Shown here in pieces: positions 52,004 through 60,197 of a stretch of 64,000 nucleotides of DNA (position 1 is the stretch's first letter; every line of letters begins with the position of its first letter). The position numbers were made by a program, and so were the translations under genes. This stretch comes from Pseudomonas linyingensis. Lineage in GTDB: Bacteria > Pseudomonadota > Gammaproteobacteria > Pseudomonadales > Pseudomonadaceae. Where the stretch lies: contig NZ_FNZE01000003.1 of the NCBI RefSeq assembly GCF_900109175.1, positions 278,174-342,173 of the forward strand, in the 5' to 3' direction. The notes under the pieces are model-generated. The model did no database searches. It was not told the DNA's origin and saw nothing but the letters and a program-made list of their open reading frames with translations.

Positions 52004-52798
52004 TCAGGCCGCTGGCCGGCGCTGGCGCTGATAAAGGAACTCCAGCACTGCGGCGCGGTACTCGTGGTAGCGCGGGTCGTGGGCCAGCGCCATGCGCTCG
52101 CGCGGGCGCGCCAGGTCGACCTTGAGGATGTCGCCGACGGTGGCCGAGGGGCCATTGCTCATCATCACGATGCGGTCGGAGAGCAGCACGGCCTCGTCGA
52201 CGTCGTGGGTGATCATGATCACCGTGTTGCCGAGATCGGCGTGGATCTCCATCAGCGAGTCCTGCAGGTGGGCGCGGGTCAGCGCGTCGAGCGCACCGAA
52301 CGGCTCGTCCATCAGCAGCACCTTGGGCTGCATGGCCAGCGCGCGGCCGATGCCGATGCGCTGCTTCATACCGCCGGAGATCTCGCTGGGGCGCTTGTCG
52401 CGGGCGTGGGTCATGTGCACCAGGTTGAGGTTGTGCTCGATCCACTCGCGCATCTCGGCCTTTCCCTTCCTGCCCTTGAACACCTGCTGCACGGCCAGCT
52501 CGATGTTCTGGTAGCAGGTCAGCCAGGGCAGCAGGCTGTGGTTCTGGAACACCACCGCGCGCTCGGGGCCGGGTGAGTTGACCTCCTTGCCGTCGAGGAT
52601 CACCCCGCCGGTGCTGGCCTGGTAGAGGCCGGCGACGATGTTGAGCACGGTCGACTTGCCGCAGCCGGAGTGGCCGATCAGCGAGACGAACTCGCCCTTG
52701 TCGATCTTCAGGTTGACGTTCTGCAGGGCGCAGAACAGGCCCTTGTCGGTGGGGAAGCTGATGCCGACGCCGGTCAGTTCGAGGTGGGTGTGGTTCAT
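52004..52798 (-). CDS. nrtD: Nitrate ABC transporter ATPase, NrtD-like
   Basis: A 264-residue ATPase with Walker A GHSGCGKST, signature EISGGMKQRIGIGRALA, Walker B VLLMDEPFGALD and H-loop MITHDVDEAV. It belongs to the NrtD/SsuB/TauB branch. It is the last gene of nrtA-nrtB-nrtD. There is no NrtC, so a homodimer of this subunit should drive the pump. Confidence 0.93.
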   Translation of the reverse strand: MNHTHLELTGVGISFPTDKGLFCALQNVNLKIDKGEFVSLIGHSGCGKSTVLNIVAGLYQASTGGVILDGKEVNSPGPERAVVFQNHSLLPWLTCYQNIELAVQQVFKGRKGKAEMREWIEHNLNLVHMTHARDKRPSEISGGMKQRIGIGRALAMQPKVLLMDEPFGALDALTRAHLQDSLMEIHADLGNTVIMITHDVDEAVLLSDRIVMMSNGPSATVGDILKVDLARPRERMALAHDPRYHEYRAAVLEFLYQRQRRPAA

Positions 52799-52819
52799 GG
52801 CGATCTCCTGGGGCGGCGC

Positions 52820-53812
52820 TTAGCGCAGGTCGGCGTTCTTGTCCCAGCTGACGCGGCGTTGCAGCGCGAGCATGAGACGGTCGAGGACGAAGCCGATCAG
52901 GCCGATGACGATGACGGCGACCATGATGCGGCCGAGGGAGTTGGAGCTGCCGTTCTGGAACTCGTCCCAGATGAATTTGCCCAGGCCCGGGTTCTGCGCC
53001 AGCATCTCGGCGGCGATCAGCACCATCCAGCCGGTGGCCAGCGACAGGCGCAGGCCGGTGAAGATCATCGGGATGGCTGCCGGCAGGACGATGCGCCGCA
53101 CGTGGCTGAGCGGCGACAGGCTGAGCACGCGGCTGACGTTGAGCAGGTCCTTGTCCATGTTGGCCACGCCCACGGTGGTGTTGATCACCGTCGGCCACAG
53201 GCAGCACAGCGCCACGGTGAGCGCCGAGGTGACGAAGGACTTGGCGAACAGCGGGTCGGCGCTGGTGTACACGGCGCTGACCACCATGGTCACCAGTGGC
53301 AGCCAGGCCAGCGGCGACACCGGCTTGAACACCTGGATCAGCGGGTTGATGGCGTTGTAGATCGGCCGGCTCAGGCCGCAGACGATGCCCAGCGGAATGG
53401 CGATCAGCGAGGCGATGGCGAAGCCGGTCATCACCGTGTACAGGCTGGTGAGGATCTGCTTGAAGAAGGTCGGCTTGCCGGTGTATGGGCGCACGGTCAC
53501 CTTGGCGTCGGGGTCCTTGGCCAGGCGCTCGGCGTTGCGCGCCTCCTGGCGCTGGTAGAAGGCGTCGGCCTTGCGCTGCTCGGCGATGTGCTCGTCGACC
53601 AGGCTGGAGAACTGGCTGACCGCCTGGGCCGGGCCGGGGAACTTGCCGAGGCTGGTGTCGATGCTGCCGGCCGCGAGCTGCCAGAACAGCAGGAAGGCGA
53701 GCAGACCTACCACCGGCAGCAGCAGGGCGGGCAGCCAGCGCTTGGCCAGAGCTGCCTTGCGTGCGGTTTTCAGGGTGTCTTTGATCGGTTGGGCGACGGC
53801 GGGGTTGCTCAT
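52820..53812 (-). CDS. nrtB: Nitrate ABC transporter permease, NrtB-like
   Basis: A 330-residue permease with a cytoplasmic start, about six helices and the NrtB/SsuC-type loop VSRVLSLSPLSHVRRIVLPAAIP, then GLRLSLATGWMVLIAAEML. A hydrophilic region at about 75-110 is periplasmic. The ATG at 53812 has GAGGAA upstream; an in-frame longer reading would overlap the nrtA end. It lies between nrtA and nrtD. Confidence 0.93.
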   Translation of the reverse strand: MSNPAVAQPIKDTLKTARKAALAKRWLPALLLPVVGLLAFLLFWQLAAGSIDTSLGKFPGPAQAVSQFSSLVDEHIAEQRKADAFYQRQEARNAERLAKDPDAKVTVRPYTGKPTFFKQILTSLYTVMTGFAIASLIAIPLGIVCGLSRPIYNAINPLIQVFKPVSPLAWLPLVTMVVSAVYTSADPLFAKSFVTSALTVALCCLWPTVINTTVGVANMDKDLLNVSRVLSLSPLSHVRRIVLPAAIPMIFTGLRLSLATGWMVLIAAEMLAQNPGLGKFIWDEFQNGSSNSLGRIMVAVIVIGLIGFVLDRLMLALQRRVSWDKNADLR

Positions 53813-53871
53813 CGTCGTTTCCTCGGATTCATGGGGAGCCGGTTTTGCCGGCTCCCGCTGCATGGGCAATG

Positions 53872-55251
53872 TCACAGCTTGCTGTCGGCTTTCAGGCCGA
53901 TGCTGAACTGCTCGATGTAGGCGTTCGGCTGGCGCCCGTCATAGGTAAGGCCGTCGATGAAGTCGCTGCTCGGTGCGCGGAAGCCTTCTTCGGTTGCTGC
54001 CGGGAAGTCGGCGGCCTTGGCCTTGCCCTCGGCGACCAGTTCGCTGGCGGCGGATTGGTAGATCTCCGGCAGGTAGACCTTCTTGGCGGTCTCGAAGTAC
54101 CAGGAATCTGGCTTGGCCTCGCCGATCTGGCCCCAGCGGCGCATCTGGGTCAGGTACCAGATGGCGTCGGAGTAGTAGGGGTAGGTCGCGTTGTGGCGGA
54201 AGAACACGTTGAAGTCGGGGACTGCGCGCTTGTCGCCCTTCTCGTACTCGAAGGTGCCGGTCATCGAGTTGGCGATCACCTTGGCGTCGGCGCCGACGTA
54301 CTCGGGACGGGCGAGGATCTCTACCGCCTCGGCGCGGTTGGCGTTGTCGTTCTCGTCCAGCCACATGGCGGCGCGGATCAGGGCCTTGACCAGGCGCTTG
54401 TGGGTTTCCGGATTGGCCTCGGCCCAGGCCTTGGACACGCCGAGGACCTTTTCCGGGTTGTTCTTCCAGATTTCGTAGTCGGTGACCACCGGTACGCCGA
54501 TGCCCTTGAACACCGCGGCCTGGTTCCACGGCTCGCCCACGCTGTAGCCATGGATGGTGCCGGCTTCCATGGTGGCCGGCATCTGCGGCGGCGGCGTCAC
54601 CGAGAGCAGCGCGTCGGCGCTCAGGGTGCCGGTGATGTCGCCCTTGGCCGGGGCGTAGTAGCCGGGGTTGATGCCGCCGGCGGCCAGCCAGTAGCGCAGC
54701 TCGTAGTTGTGGGTGGATACCGGGAACACCATGCCGAGGTTGAACGGCTTGCCCTTGGCCTTGTACTGGTCGATCACCGGCTTCAGGGCGTCGGCCTTGA
54801 TCGGGTGCACCGGCTTGCCGTTTGCCATCGGCACGTGTTTCTTCATCTCCGCCCACACCGCGTTGGACACGGTGATGGCGTTGCCGTTGAGGTCCATGGA
54901 GAAGGCGGTGACCACGTCGGCCTTGGTGCCGAAGCCGATGGTGGCGCCCAGCGGCTGGCCGGCCAGCATGTGCGCGCCATCCAGCTCGCCGGTGATCACG
55001 CGGTCGAGCAGCACCTTCCAGTTGGCCTGGGCCTCGAGGCTGACGTACAGCCCCTCGTCCTCGAAGAAGCCCTTCTCGTAGGCGATGGCCAGCGGTGCCA
55101 TGTCGGTGAGTTTGATGAAGCCGAGCTTGAGCTCTTCCTTCTCCGGATCGGCGGCCAGGGCGATGGAGCTGGCCAGCGGGGCGAGCAGCAGGGTGGCGGC
55201 GCAGGACAGGCTGGCCAGGGCATGCTTGAAGCGGCGACTGCGAATTTTCAT
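53872..55251 (-). CDS. nrtA: Nitrate ABC transporter substrate-binding protein, NrtA-like
   Basis: A 459-residue exported binding protein (signal about 1-33) of the NrtA/CmpA family: [96 protein letters not shown]. The related sensor NasS (58748-59959) has the same fold without a signal peptide. The gene is preceded by the third ANTAR leader. Nitrate is the expected ligand. Confidence 0.94.
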   Translation of the reverse strand: MKIRSRRFKHALASLSCAATLLLAPLASSIALAADPEKEELKLGFIKLTDMAPLAIAYEKGFFEDEGLYVSLEAQANWKVLLDRVITGELDGAHMLAGQPLGATIGFGTKADVVTAFSMDLNGNAITVSNAVWAEMKKHVPMANGKPVHPIKADALKPVIDQYKAKGKPFNLGMVFPVSTHNYELRYWLAAGGINPGYYAPAKGDITGTLSADALLSVTPPPQMPATMEAGTIHGYSVGEPWNQAAVFKGIGVPVVTDYEIWKNNPEKVLGVSKAWAEANPETHKRLVKALIRAAMWLDENDNANRAEAVEILARPEYVGADAKVIANSMTGTFEYEKGDKRAVPDFNVFFRHNATYPYYSDAIWYLTQMRRWGQIGEAKPDSWYFETAKKVYLPEIYQSAASELVAEGKAKAADFPAATEEGFRAPSSDFIDGLTYDGRQPNAYIEQFSIGLKADSKL

Positions 55252-55274
55252 GGCGAATTCTCGGGGTCAGAAAC

Positions 55275-55333
55275 GAAAAAAGACGTCGCAAGCGCACCGA
55301 TCCTGCGGGGATCAGCTGGCTTTTGACGTCTTT
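55275..55333 (-). terminator. Intrinsic attenuator in the nrtA leader
   Basis: On the transcript, AAAGACGTC...GACGTCTTT (55279-55287 with 55325-55333) encloses an inner GATCC/GGATC helix and is followed by TTTTTT. It lies about 25 nt before the nrtA ATG. Confidence 0.85.
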
Positions 55334-55340
55334 GTCAGTT

Positions 55341-55374
55341 CGTCTCGATCACCGCCGTTGGCGATCCGAAGACG
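55341..55374 (-). promoter_or_regulatory. ANTAR-type leader hairpin of nrtA
   Basis: Outer stem CGTCT/AGACG, inner stem GATCGCC/GGTGATC (one G-U pair) with hexaloop AACGGC. It is followed by the shared 12-mer in the form GACAAAGACGTC. It is the likely NasT target. Confidence 0.78.
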
Positions 55375-55390
55375 GATGTACAGTCACTAT

Positions 55391-55406
55391 TGCAAGGGGC
55401 TTGCCA
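55391..55406 (-). promoter_or_regulatory. Sigma-54 promoter of nrtABD
   Basis: TGGCAAGCCCCTTGCA on the minus strand, a very good sigma-54 match with GG/GC at -24/-12. Confidence 0.85.
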
Positions 55407-55696
55407 GTTTTTCGGATCACCGGCACACAAGCGCGGAGGCGTGCTTGTGCTGCCCGGTTTATGCCAATAAGTGCTTTTGAATCAAGGGGTTGCTGTTTTC
55501 TGCGGGCCGGCGGGCGGTTTCCGGCGGGCGACTGACGCGCTTGCGCGGTGGGTCATGGCTGTGCATGGGGGCTGCGCGCTGGGCACTTTTGGTTCATGAC
55601 GGCCGCTTGGGGCAGAATGGTTCATGGCTGACCGCAAGGCTGGAAAATTCCTTGGTCCGGTCGCCAGTCTGCCGACCGAACCGCCTGGAGCACGCG
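55407..55696. other. Divergent region between nrtA and pfkB
   Basis: 290 bp with no gene. It holds a long imperfect dyad at 55422-55454 (GGCA-CACAAGC / GCTTGTG-C-TGCC), about 15-50 bp upstream of the nrtA sigma-54 promoter; it could be an enhancer or a hairpin. Confidence 0.5.
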
Positions 55697-56623
55697 ATGT
55701 CCCGCATTGTCACCCTGACCCTCAACCCGGCGATGGATCTCTCGACTGGAGTCGATCGGGTCGAACCGACCCGCAAGCTGCGCTGCAGCCTGCCGCACTA
55801 CGATCCGGGCGGCGGCGGCATCAACGTGGCGCGGGTGGTCGCCACCCTCGGCGGCGATGCCGTGGCGGTCTACCCGGCCGGCGGTCCATTCGGCGACATG
55901 CTGCAGCGCATGCTGGACGAGCTAGGGGTGGAGCAGGTGCGGGTGCCGATAGCCGGCGACACCCGCGAGAGCTTCACCGTCGACGAGGGTGACACGGGGT
56001 TGCAGTACCGCTTCGTCCTGCCCGGCCCGGAACTGGCCGCGGCCGAGCAGCAGGCCTGCCTCGACGCCATCGCCGCGCTCGATCCGCTGCCCGGCTACGT
56101 GGTGCTCAGCGGCAGCTTCCCACCCGGCGTGGCGTTGGGCTTCTTCGACGAGGTGGCCGCGCTGGCGCGGCGCATCGGCGCGCGCCTGGTGCTCGACTGC
56201 TCGGGCGAGGCGCTGCAGTACGCGGCCGGCCAGGGCGGCATCCATCTGCTCAAGCCGAGCCTCAGCGAGCTGGCCACGCTGGCGGGTGGCAAGCTGGAGG
56301 GCGAAGCCGCCCAGGAAGCGGCGTTGCGCGGCCTGATCGCGCGAGGTGTGGCGGAGATCATCGTGCTGTCGCTGGGCGGCGAGGGCGCGGTACTGGCCAG
56401 CCAGGCGGGCGTTGAGCGCTTCGCGCCGCTGGACGTGCCGGTGTGCAGCGCGGTGGGCGCCGGCGACAGCATGGTCGGCGCCATGGTCCTGGCCCTGAGC
56501 CGTGGCTGGAGCCTGTGCGAGGCGGTGCGCTACGGCATCGCCGCCGGCTCGGCGACCATCATGCGCCCGGGCACCGAGCTGTGCCGGGTGGAGGATGTCG
56601 AGCGGCTGTTTGGTGCGGTTTGA
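55697..56623 (+). CDS. PfkB-family hexose-phosphate kinase (phosphofructokinase-like)
   Basis: A 308-residue ribokinase-fold sugar-phosphate kinase: TLTLNPAMDLSTGVD, HYDPGGGGINVARVVATLGG, VVLSGSFPPG, KPSLSELATLAG and the catalytic GAGDSMVGA (Asp257). The N-terminus resembles 1-phosphofructokinase and 6-phosphofructokinase II. GGAG precedes the ATG at 55697. It stands alone, divergent from nrtA, and converges on alaC. Which sugar phosphate it uses is not certain. Confidence 0.88.
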   Translation: MSRIVTLTLNPAMDLSTGVDRVEPTRKLRCSLPHYDPGGGGINVARVVATLGGDAVAVYPAGGPFGDMLQRMLDELGVEQVRVPIAGDTRESFTVDEGDTGLQYRFVLPGPELAAAEQQACLDAIAALDPLPGYVVLSGSFPPGVALGFFDEVAALARRIGARLVLDCSGEALQYAAGQGGIHLLKPSLSELATLAGGKLEGEAAQEAALRGLIARGVAEIIVLSLGGEGAVLASQAGVERFAPLDVPVCSAVGAGDSMVGAMVLALSRGWSLCEAVRYGIAAGSATIMRPGTELCRVEDVERLFGAV

Positions 56624-56644
56624 AAGACGTCGCGGTGCCGCTCT

Positions 56645-56727
56645 TGTAGGAGGCGCGACCTCGCGGCGATGCGGGCGATAGCCCGCCATGCCAGCAAGAG
56701 CATCGCCCCGAGGTCGGGCCTCCTACA
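56645..56727. repeat. REP-like inverted repeat between convergent genes
   Basis: TGTAGGAGGCGCGACCTCG (56645-56663) pairs with CGAGGTCGGGCCTCCTACA (56709-56727) with one mismatch. It lies between pfkB and alaC and could end both transcripts. Confidence 0.8.
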
Positions 56728-56742
56728 TGGGGTCGCTTAGGT

Positions 56743-57978
56743 TCAGCTGGCGCTGTCGCCCTTCGCCGCCTTGGCCGGCAGCAGGCCGTCGGCGCGGAAC
56801 ATGGCCTTGATGCCACGGATCGCCTGGCGGGTGCGGTCGAGGTTCTCGATCAGGGCGAAGCGCACGTGGTCGTCACCGTAGTCGCCGAAGCCGATGCCGG
56901 GTGAGACGCAGACCTTGGCTTCCAGCAGCAGCTTCTTGGCGAACTCCAGCGAGCCGAGGTGGGCGTAGGCTTCGGGGATCTTCGCCCAGATGTACATCGC
57001 CGCCTTGGGCTTCTCGACCATCCAGCCGATCTCGTGCAGGCCCTTGACCAGCACGTTGCGGCGCTCGCAGTACTTGTCGGCGATGTCGCGCACGCACTGC
57101 TGGTCGCCTTCCAGCGCGGCGATGGCCGCCACCTGCAGCGGGGTGAAGGTGCCGTAGTCGTGGTAGCTCTTGATCCGCGCCAGGGCGCTGACCAGTTCCT
57201 GGTTGCCGACCATGAAGCCGATCCGCCAGCCGGCCATGTTGTAGCTCTTCGATAGGGTGAAGAACTCCACGGCGACGTCCTTGGCGCCCGGCACCTGCAT
57301 GATCGACGGCGCCTTCCAGCCGTCGAAGACGATGTCGGCATAGGCCAGGTCGTGGACCACGAGGATGTCGTACTGCTTGGCCAGGGCCACCACGCGCTCG
57401 AAGAAGTCCAGCTCCACGCACTGCGCGGTGGGATTGGAGGGGAAGCCGATGATCATCATTTTCGGCTTGGGGATCGACTCGCGGATCGCCCGCTCCAGCT
57501 CGGCGAAGAAGTCGACGCCGGGCACCAGCGGCACCGAGCGCACCTGGGCGCCGGCGATCACCGCGCCGTAGATGTGGATCGGGTAGCTGGGGTTGGGTAC
57601 CAGCACGGTGTCGCCATGGTCGAGGGTGGCCAGCATCAGGTGCGCCAGGCCTTCCTTGGAGCCGATGGTGACGATGGCTTCGCTGTCCGGGTCGATCTCC
57701 ACCTGGTAGCGATCCTGGTACCAGCGCGAGATGGCGCGACGCAGGCGCGGGATGCCGCGGGAAGTGGAGTAGCCGTGGGTGTCGTCGCGCTGGGCGACCT
57801 GCACCAGTTTCTCGACGATATGCGGCGGGGTGGCGCCGTCGGGGTTGCCCATGCTGAAGTCGATGATGTCCTCGCCACGGCGGCGGGCGGCCATCTTCAG
57901 TTCGGCGGTGATGTTGAAGACGTAGGGGGGGAGGCGATCGATGCGCGCGAAGCGGCGCCCGGAACGGGAGTCGGTCAT
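56743..57978 (-). CDS. alaC: Alanine/glutamate-pyruvate transaminase AlaC
   Basis: A 411-residue fold-type I PLP aminotransferase almost superimposable on E. coli Ala[95 protein letters not shown] and the PLP-binding Lys244 in LSKSYNMAG. It makes alanine from pyruvate and glutamate. The ATG at 57978 is chosen; longer in-frame readings run into the upstream hairpin. Transcribed towards pfkB. Confidence 0.93.
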   Translation of the reverse strand: MTDSRSGRRFARIDRLPPYVFNITAELKMAARRRGEDIIDFSMGNPDGATPPHIVEKLVQVAQRDDTHGYSTSRGIPRLRRAISRWYQDRYQVEIDPDSEAIVTIGSKEGLAHLMLATLDHGDTVLVPNPSYPIHIYGAVIAGAQVRSVPLVPGVDFFAELERAIRESIPKPKMMIIGFPSNPTAQCVELDFFERVVALAKQYDILVVHDLAYADIVFDGWKAPSIMQVPGAKDVAVEFFTLSKSYNMAGWRIGFMVGNQELVSALARIKSYHDYGTFTPLQVAAIAALEGDQQCVRDIADKYCERRNVLVKGLHEIGWMVEKPKAAMYIWAKIPEAYAHLGSLEFAKKLLLEAKVCVSPGIGFGDYGDDHVRFALIENLDRTRQAIRGIKAMFRADGLLPAKAAKGDSAS

Positions 57979-58090
57979 GAGTTTTCTCGAATACGTAAGC
58001 GCCCGGAACCGTCCGAGCGACGTTGGCCAGTGCGCTGGCCTGCGCGAAGCAAAATACGCCGGCGCGCGCGTGCTGTCGAGAGGGGCTTGT

Positions 58091-58136
58091 GCTGTTTGAC
58101 CGTTGCCGCGCGGGCGCGCGGCAACGGTCAAACAGC
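58091..58136. terminator. 21-bp perfect hairpin between nasT and alaC
   Basis: GCTGTTTGACCGTTGCCGCG C pairs fully with its reverse complement across a GGGC loop. There is no U-tract on either strand, so it could be a REP-like element or a Rho-dependent stop and not an intrinsic terminator. Confidence 0.45.
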
Positions 58137-58150
58137 GCGTTGGAATCGGC

Positions 58151-58729
58151 TCAATTGCCGAGCATCTCGTGCATCGAGATGATCTGCTCGGCCACCTGGA
58201 TCAGCTTCTGCTGCTTGCTCATCGCCTGGCGGCGCATCAGGGTGTAGGCCTCTTCCTCGTTGCACTGGCGCATCTTCATCAGCAGGCCCTTGGCCAGCTC
58301 GATGCGCTTGCGCTCAGCCATCTGCTGGTCGCGGGCGTTGAGCTGGGCACGCAGGGCCTGGTCGCTCTCGAATCGTGCCATGGCCACGTCGAGGATTGGC
58401 TGCAGGCGCTGGGCATGGATACCCTCGACGATGTAGGCGCTGACCCCGGACTGGATGGCCTGGCGCATCACGCCGGGGTCGTGCTCGTCGGTGAACATGA
58501 CGATCGGGTGCGGTTGGTCGCGGCTGAGCAGGCAGACCTGCTCCATGACGTCGCGTCCGGGCGATTCACTGTCGATCAGGATCACGTCCGGGCGTACTGC
58601 GGCTACCCGCGCCGGCAGGTCGACGGTCAGGCCGGACTCGTCGACCACCTCGAAGCCGGCTTCGGTCAGCGCGCTCTTCAGGCGGCCGACCTTCTTCGCG
58701 GTGTCGTTGATCAGGAGAATGCGCAACAT
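58151..58729 (-). CDS. nasT: ANTAR antiterminator NasT
   Basis: A 192-residue response-regulator-like protein: receiver domain with Asp53 ([12 protein letters not shown]) and a C-terminal ANTAR RNA-binding domain (about 125-190: [31 protein letters not shown] region). NasT binds leader hairpins and allows RNA polymerase past attenuators of nitrate-assimilation operons; NasS holds it inactive without nitrate. The three leaders in this window are its likely targets. It is downstream of nasS by 18 bp. Confidence 0.95.
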   Translation of the reverse strand: MLRILLINDTAKKVGRLKSALTEAGFEVVDESGLTVDLPARVAAVRPDVILIDSESPGRDVMEQVCLLSRDQPHPIVMFTDEHDPGVMRQAIQSGVSAYIVEGIHAQRLQPILDVAMARFESDQALRAQLNARDQQMAERKRIELAKGLLMKMRQCNEEEAYTLMRRQAMSKQQKLIQVAEQIISMHEMLGN

Positions 58730-58747
58730 GTACAGAACTCCTGCGGA

Positions 58748-59959
58748 TCAGAGGGCCAGTGACTGGCGTTCGGCCAGCGCGTGCAGCTCGAAGCTGCAGG
58801 CGTAGCCGGCCGGGTCGCTGCCGTCCCACACCTTGCCATCCTGCAGGGTGGAACTGCGCATGGACTCCGGCACGGCGATGCCCAGCGCACCTGCCGCCTC
58901 GCGATACAGGGCGAGCTGATGTACCTCGCCAGCAAGCTCATGATACTGCGGATCGTCGCGCAGCAGACCCCAGCGGCGGAACTGGGTGAGGAACCAGATG
59001 CCGTCGGACAGGTAGGGCATGTTCACCGCGCCTTCGGCGAAGAAGCGCAGCGGGTGGGCGTCCAGCCAGGCGTGGCCGAGGCCGTCCTGGTAGTGGCCGA
59101 GAAAGCGCGGCTCCAGGGTGCTTGCCGGGGCATTGACGAACTCAGCGGCGCTCAACAGTTGGGCGGTACTGCGGCGATTCTCCGGGCTTTCGTCGATGAA
59201 ACGGCTGGCCTCGAGCAGCGCCATGCTTAGGGCGCGGGCGCTGTTGGGGCACTGCTCGACGAACTCGCGGGTGACGCCGAGGACCTTTTCCGGGTGATCC
59301 GGCCAGATCGACTGGCTGGTGGCGATGGTGAAGCCCAGGCCCTCGTCCACCGCGTGGGCGCCCCAGGGATCGCCGGCGCAGAAGCCGTCGATACGCCCGG
59401 CGCGCAGGTGGGTGACCATCTGTGCGGGCGGCACCACCACGCTGTTGACGTCGGCGAGCGGATGGATGCCGTGGCCGGCCAGCCAGTAGTACAACCACAG
59501 GGCATGGGTGCCGGTGGGGAAGGTGTGGGCGAAGGTGAGTTTCGCACCGCTGTGGTGCGTATGCTCGCGCAGTGCCTCGGCAGAGGTCACGCCGGCCTCG
59601 CGCAGCGCCGTGCTCAGGTTGATCGACTGACCGTTCTGGTTCAGGCCCATGAGGATGGCCATGGGCGTGGCCGGGCTGCCGATGCCCAGGTGGGTGCCGT
59701 AGACCTGGCCATAGAGCATCTGCGCGGCATCCAGTTCGCCGCTGACCAGCTTGTCGCGCAGGCCGGCCCAGGAGGCCTGGCGGCGCAGGTTGAGGGTCAG
59801 TCCGTAGGGCTGGGCGAAGCCCTGGGTGGCGGCAACGATCAACGACGCCGAGTCGGCCAGGGCCATGAAGCCGAGGTCGAGGACGTTCTTTTCCGGGGCA
59901 TCCGAGCCGGCGACCCAGGACAGGGCGTCGTGGCGGGGGGCGGGGGTATGGTCGGGCAT
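58748..59959 (-). CDS. nasS: Cytoplasmic nitrate sensor NasS
   Basis: A 403-residue protein with the NrtA fold but no signal peptide: LDLGFMALADSASLIVAATQGF, ASWAGLRDKLVSGELDAAQM, FAHTFPTGTHALWLYYWLAGHG, GFCAGDPWGAHAVDEG and DGIWFLTQFRRWG. NasS binds nitrate and releases NasT. The start at 59959 (MPDHTPAPRHDAL) is the most consistent; a longer frame upstream lacks conservation. It is divergent from xdhA. Confidence 0.92.
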   Translation of the reverse strand: MPDHTPAPRHDALSWVAGSDAPEKNVLDLGFMALADSASLIVAATQGFAQPYGLTLNLRRQASWAGLRDKLVSGELDAAQMLYGQVYGTHLGIGSPATPMAILMGLNQNGQSINLSTALREAGVTSAEALREHTHHSGAKLTFAHTFPTGTHALWLYYWLAGHGIHPLADVNSVVVPPAQMVTHLRAGRIDGFCAGDPWGAHAVDEGLGFTIATSQSIWPDHPEKVLGVTREFVEQCPNSARALSMALLEASRFIDESPENRRSTAQLLSAAEFVNAPASTLEPRFLGHYQDGLGHAWLDAHPLRFFAEGAVNMPYLSDGIWFLTQFRRWGLLRDDPQYHELAGEVHQLALYREAAGALGIAVPESMRSSTLQDGKVWDGSDPAGYACSFELHALAERQSLAL

Positions 59960-60197
59960 GACAGGTTCCAGAGACGGGCAGGGCAGGTGGGCTGCATGCC
60001 TGCGATAAAGCAAGCCGTATGCCAGTGTGGCGGCTGATCGTGCAAACGAGGCTTTCGCCACGTCCCATGGTGTATGCCTGTGCACCAAATGAGGCCGCAG
60101 CCGGCCAGGGCGATGGCCTTGGGTGGTTGCTCCGGCGCGCGGGTCTCACTACAGTCCTTTCAAGGGCTTATCGAACAAGCCGAGGCAGGGGGCCGCC

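Noticed and set aside
50325-53207. 960-codon minus-strand frame containing the nitrate transporter
   Set aside because: Only the part from 51536 is the transporter; the upstream part crosses the attenuator, promoter and antisense-frame nrtD.
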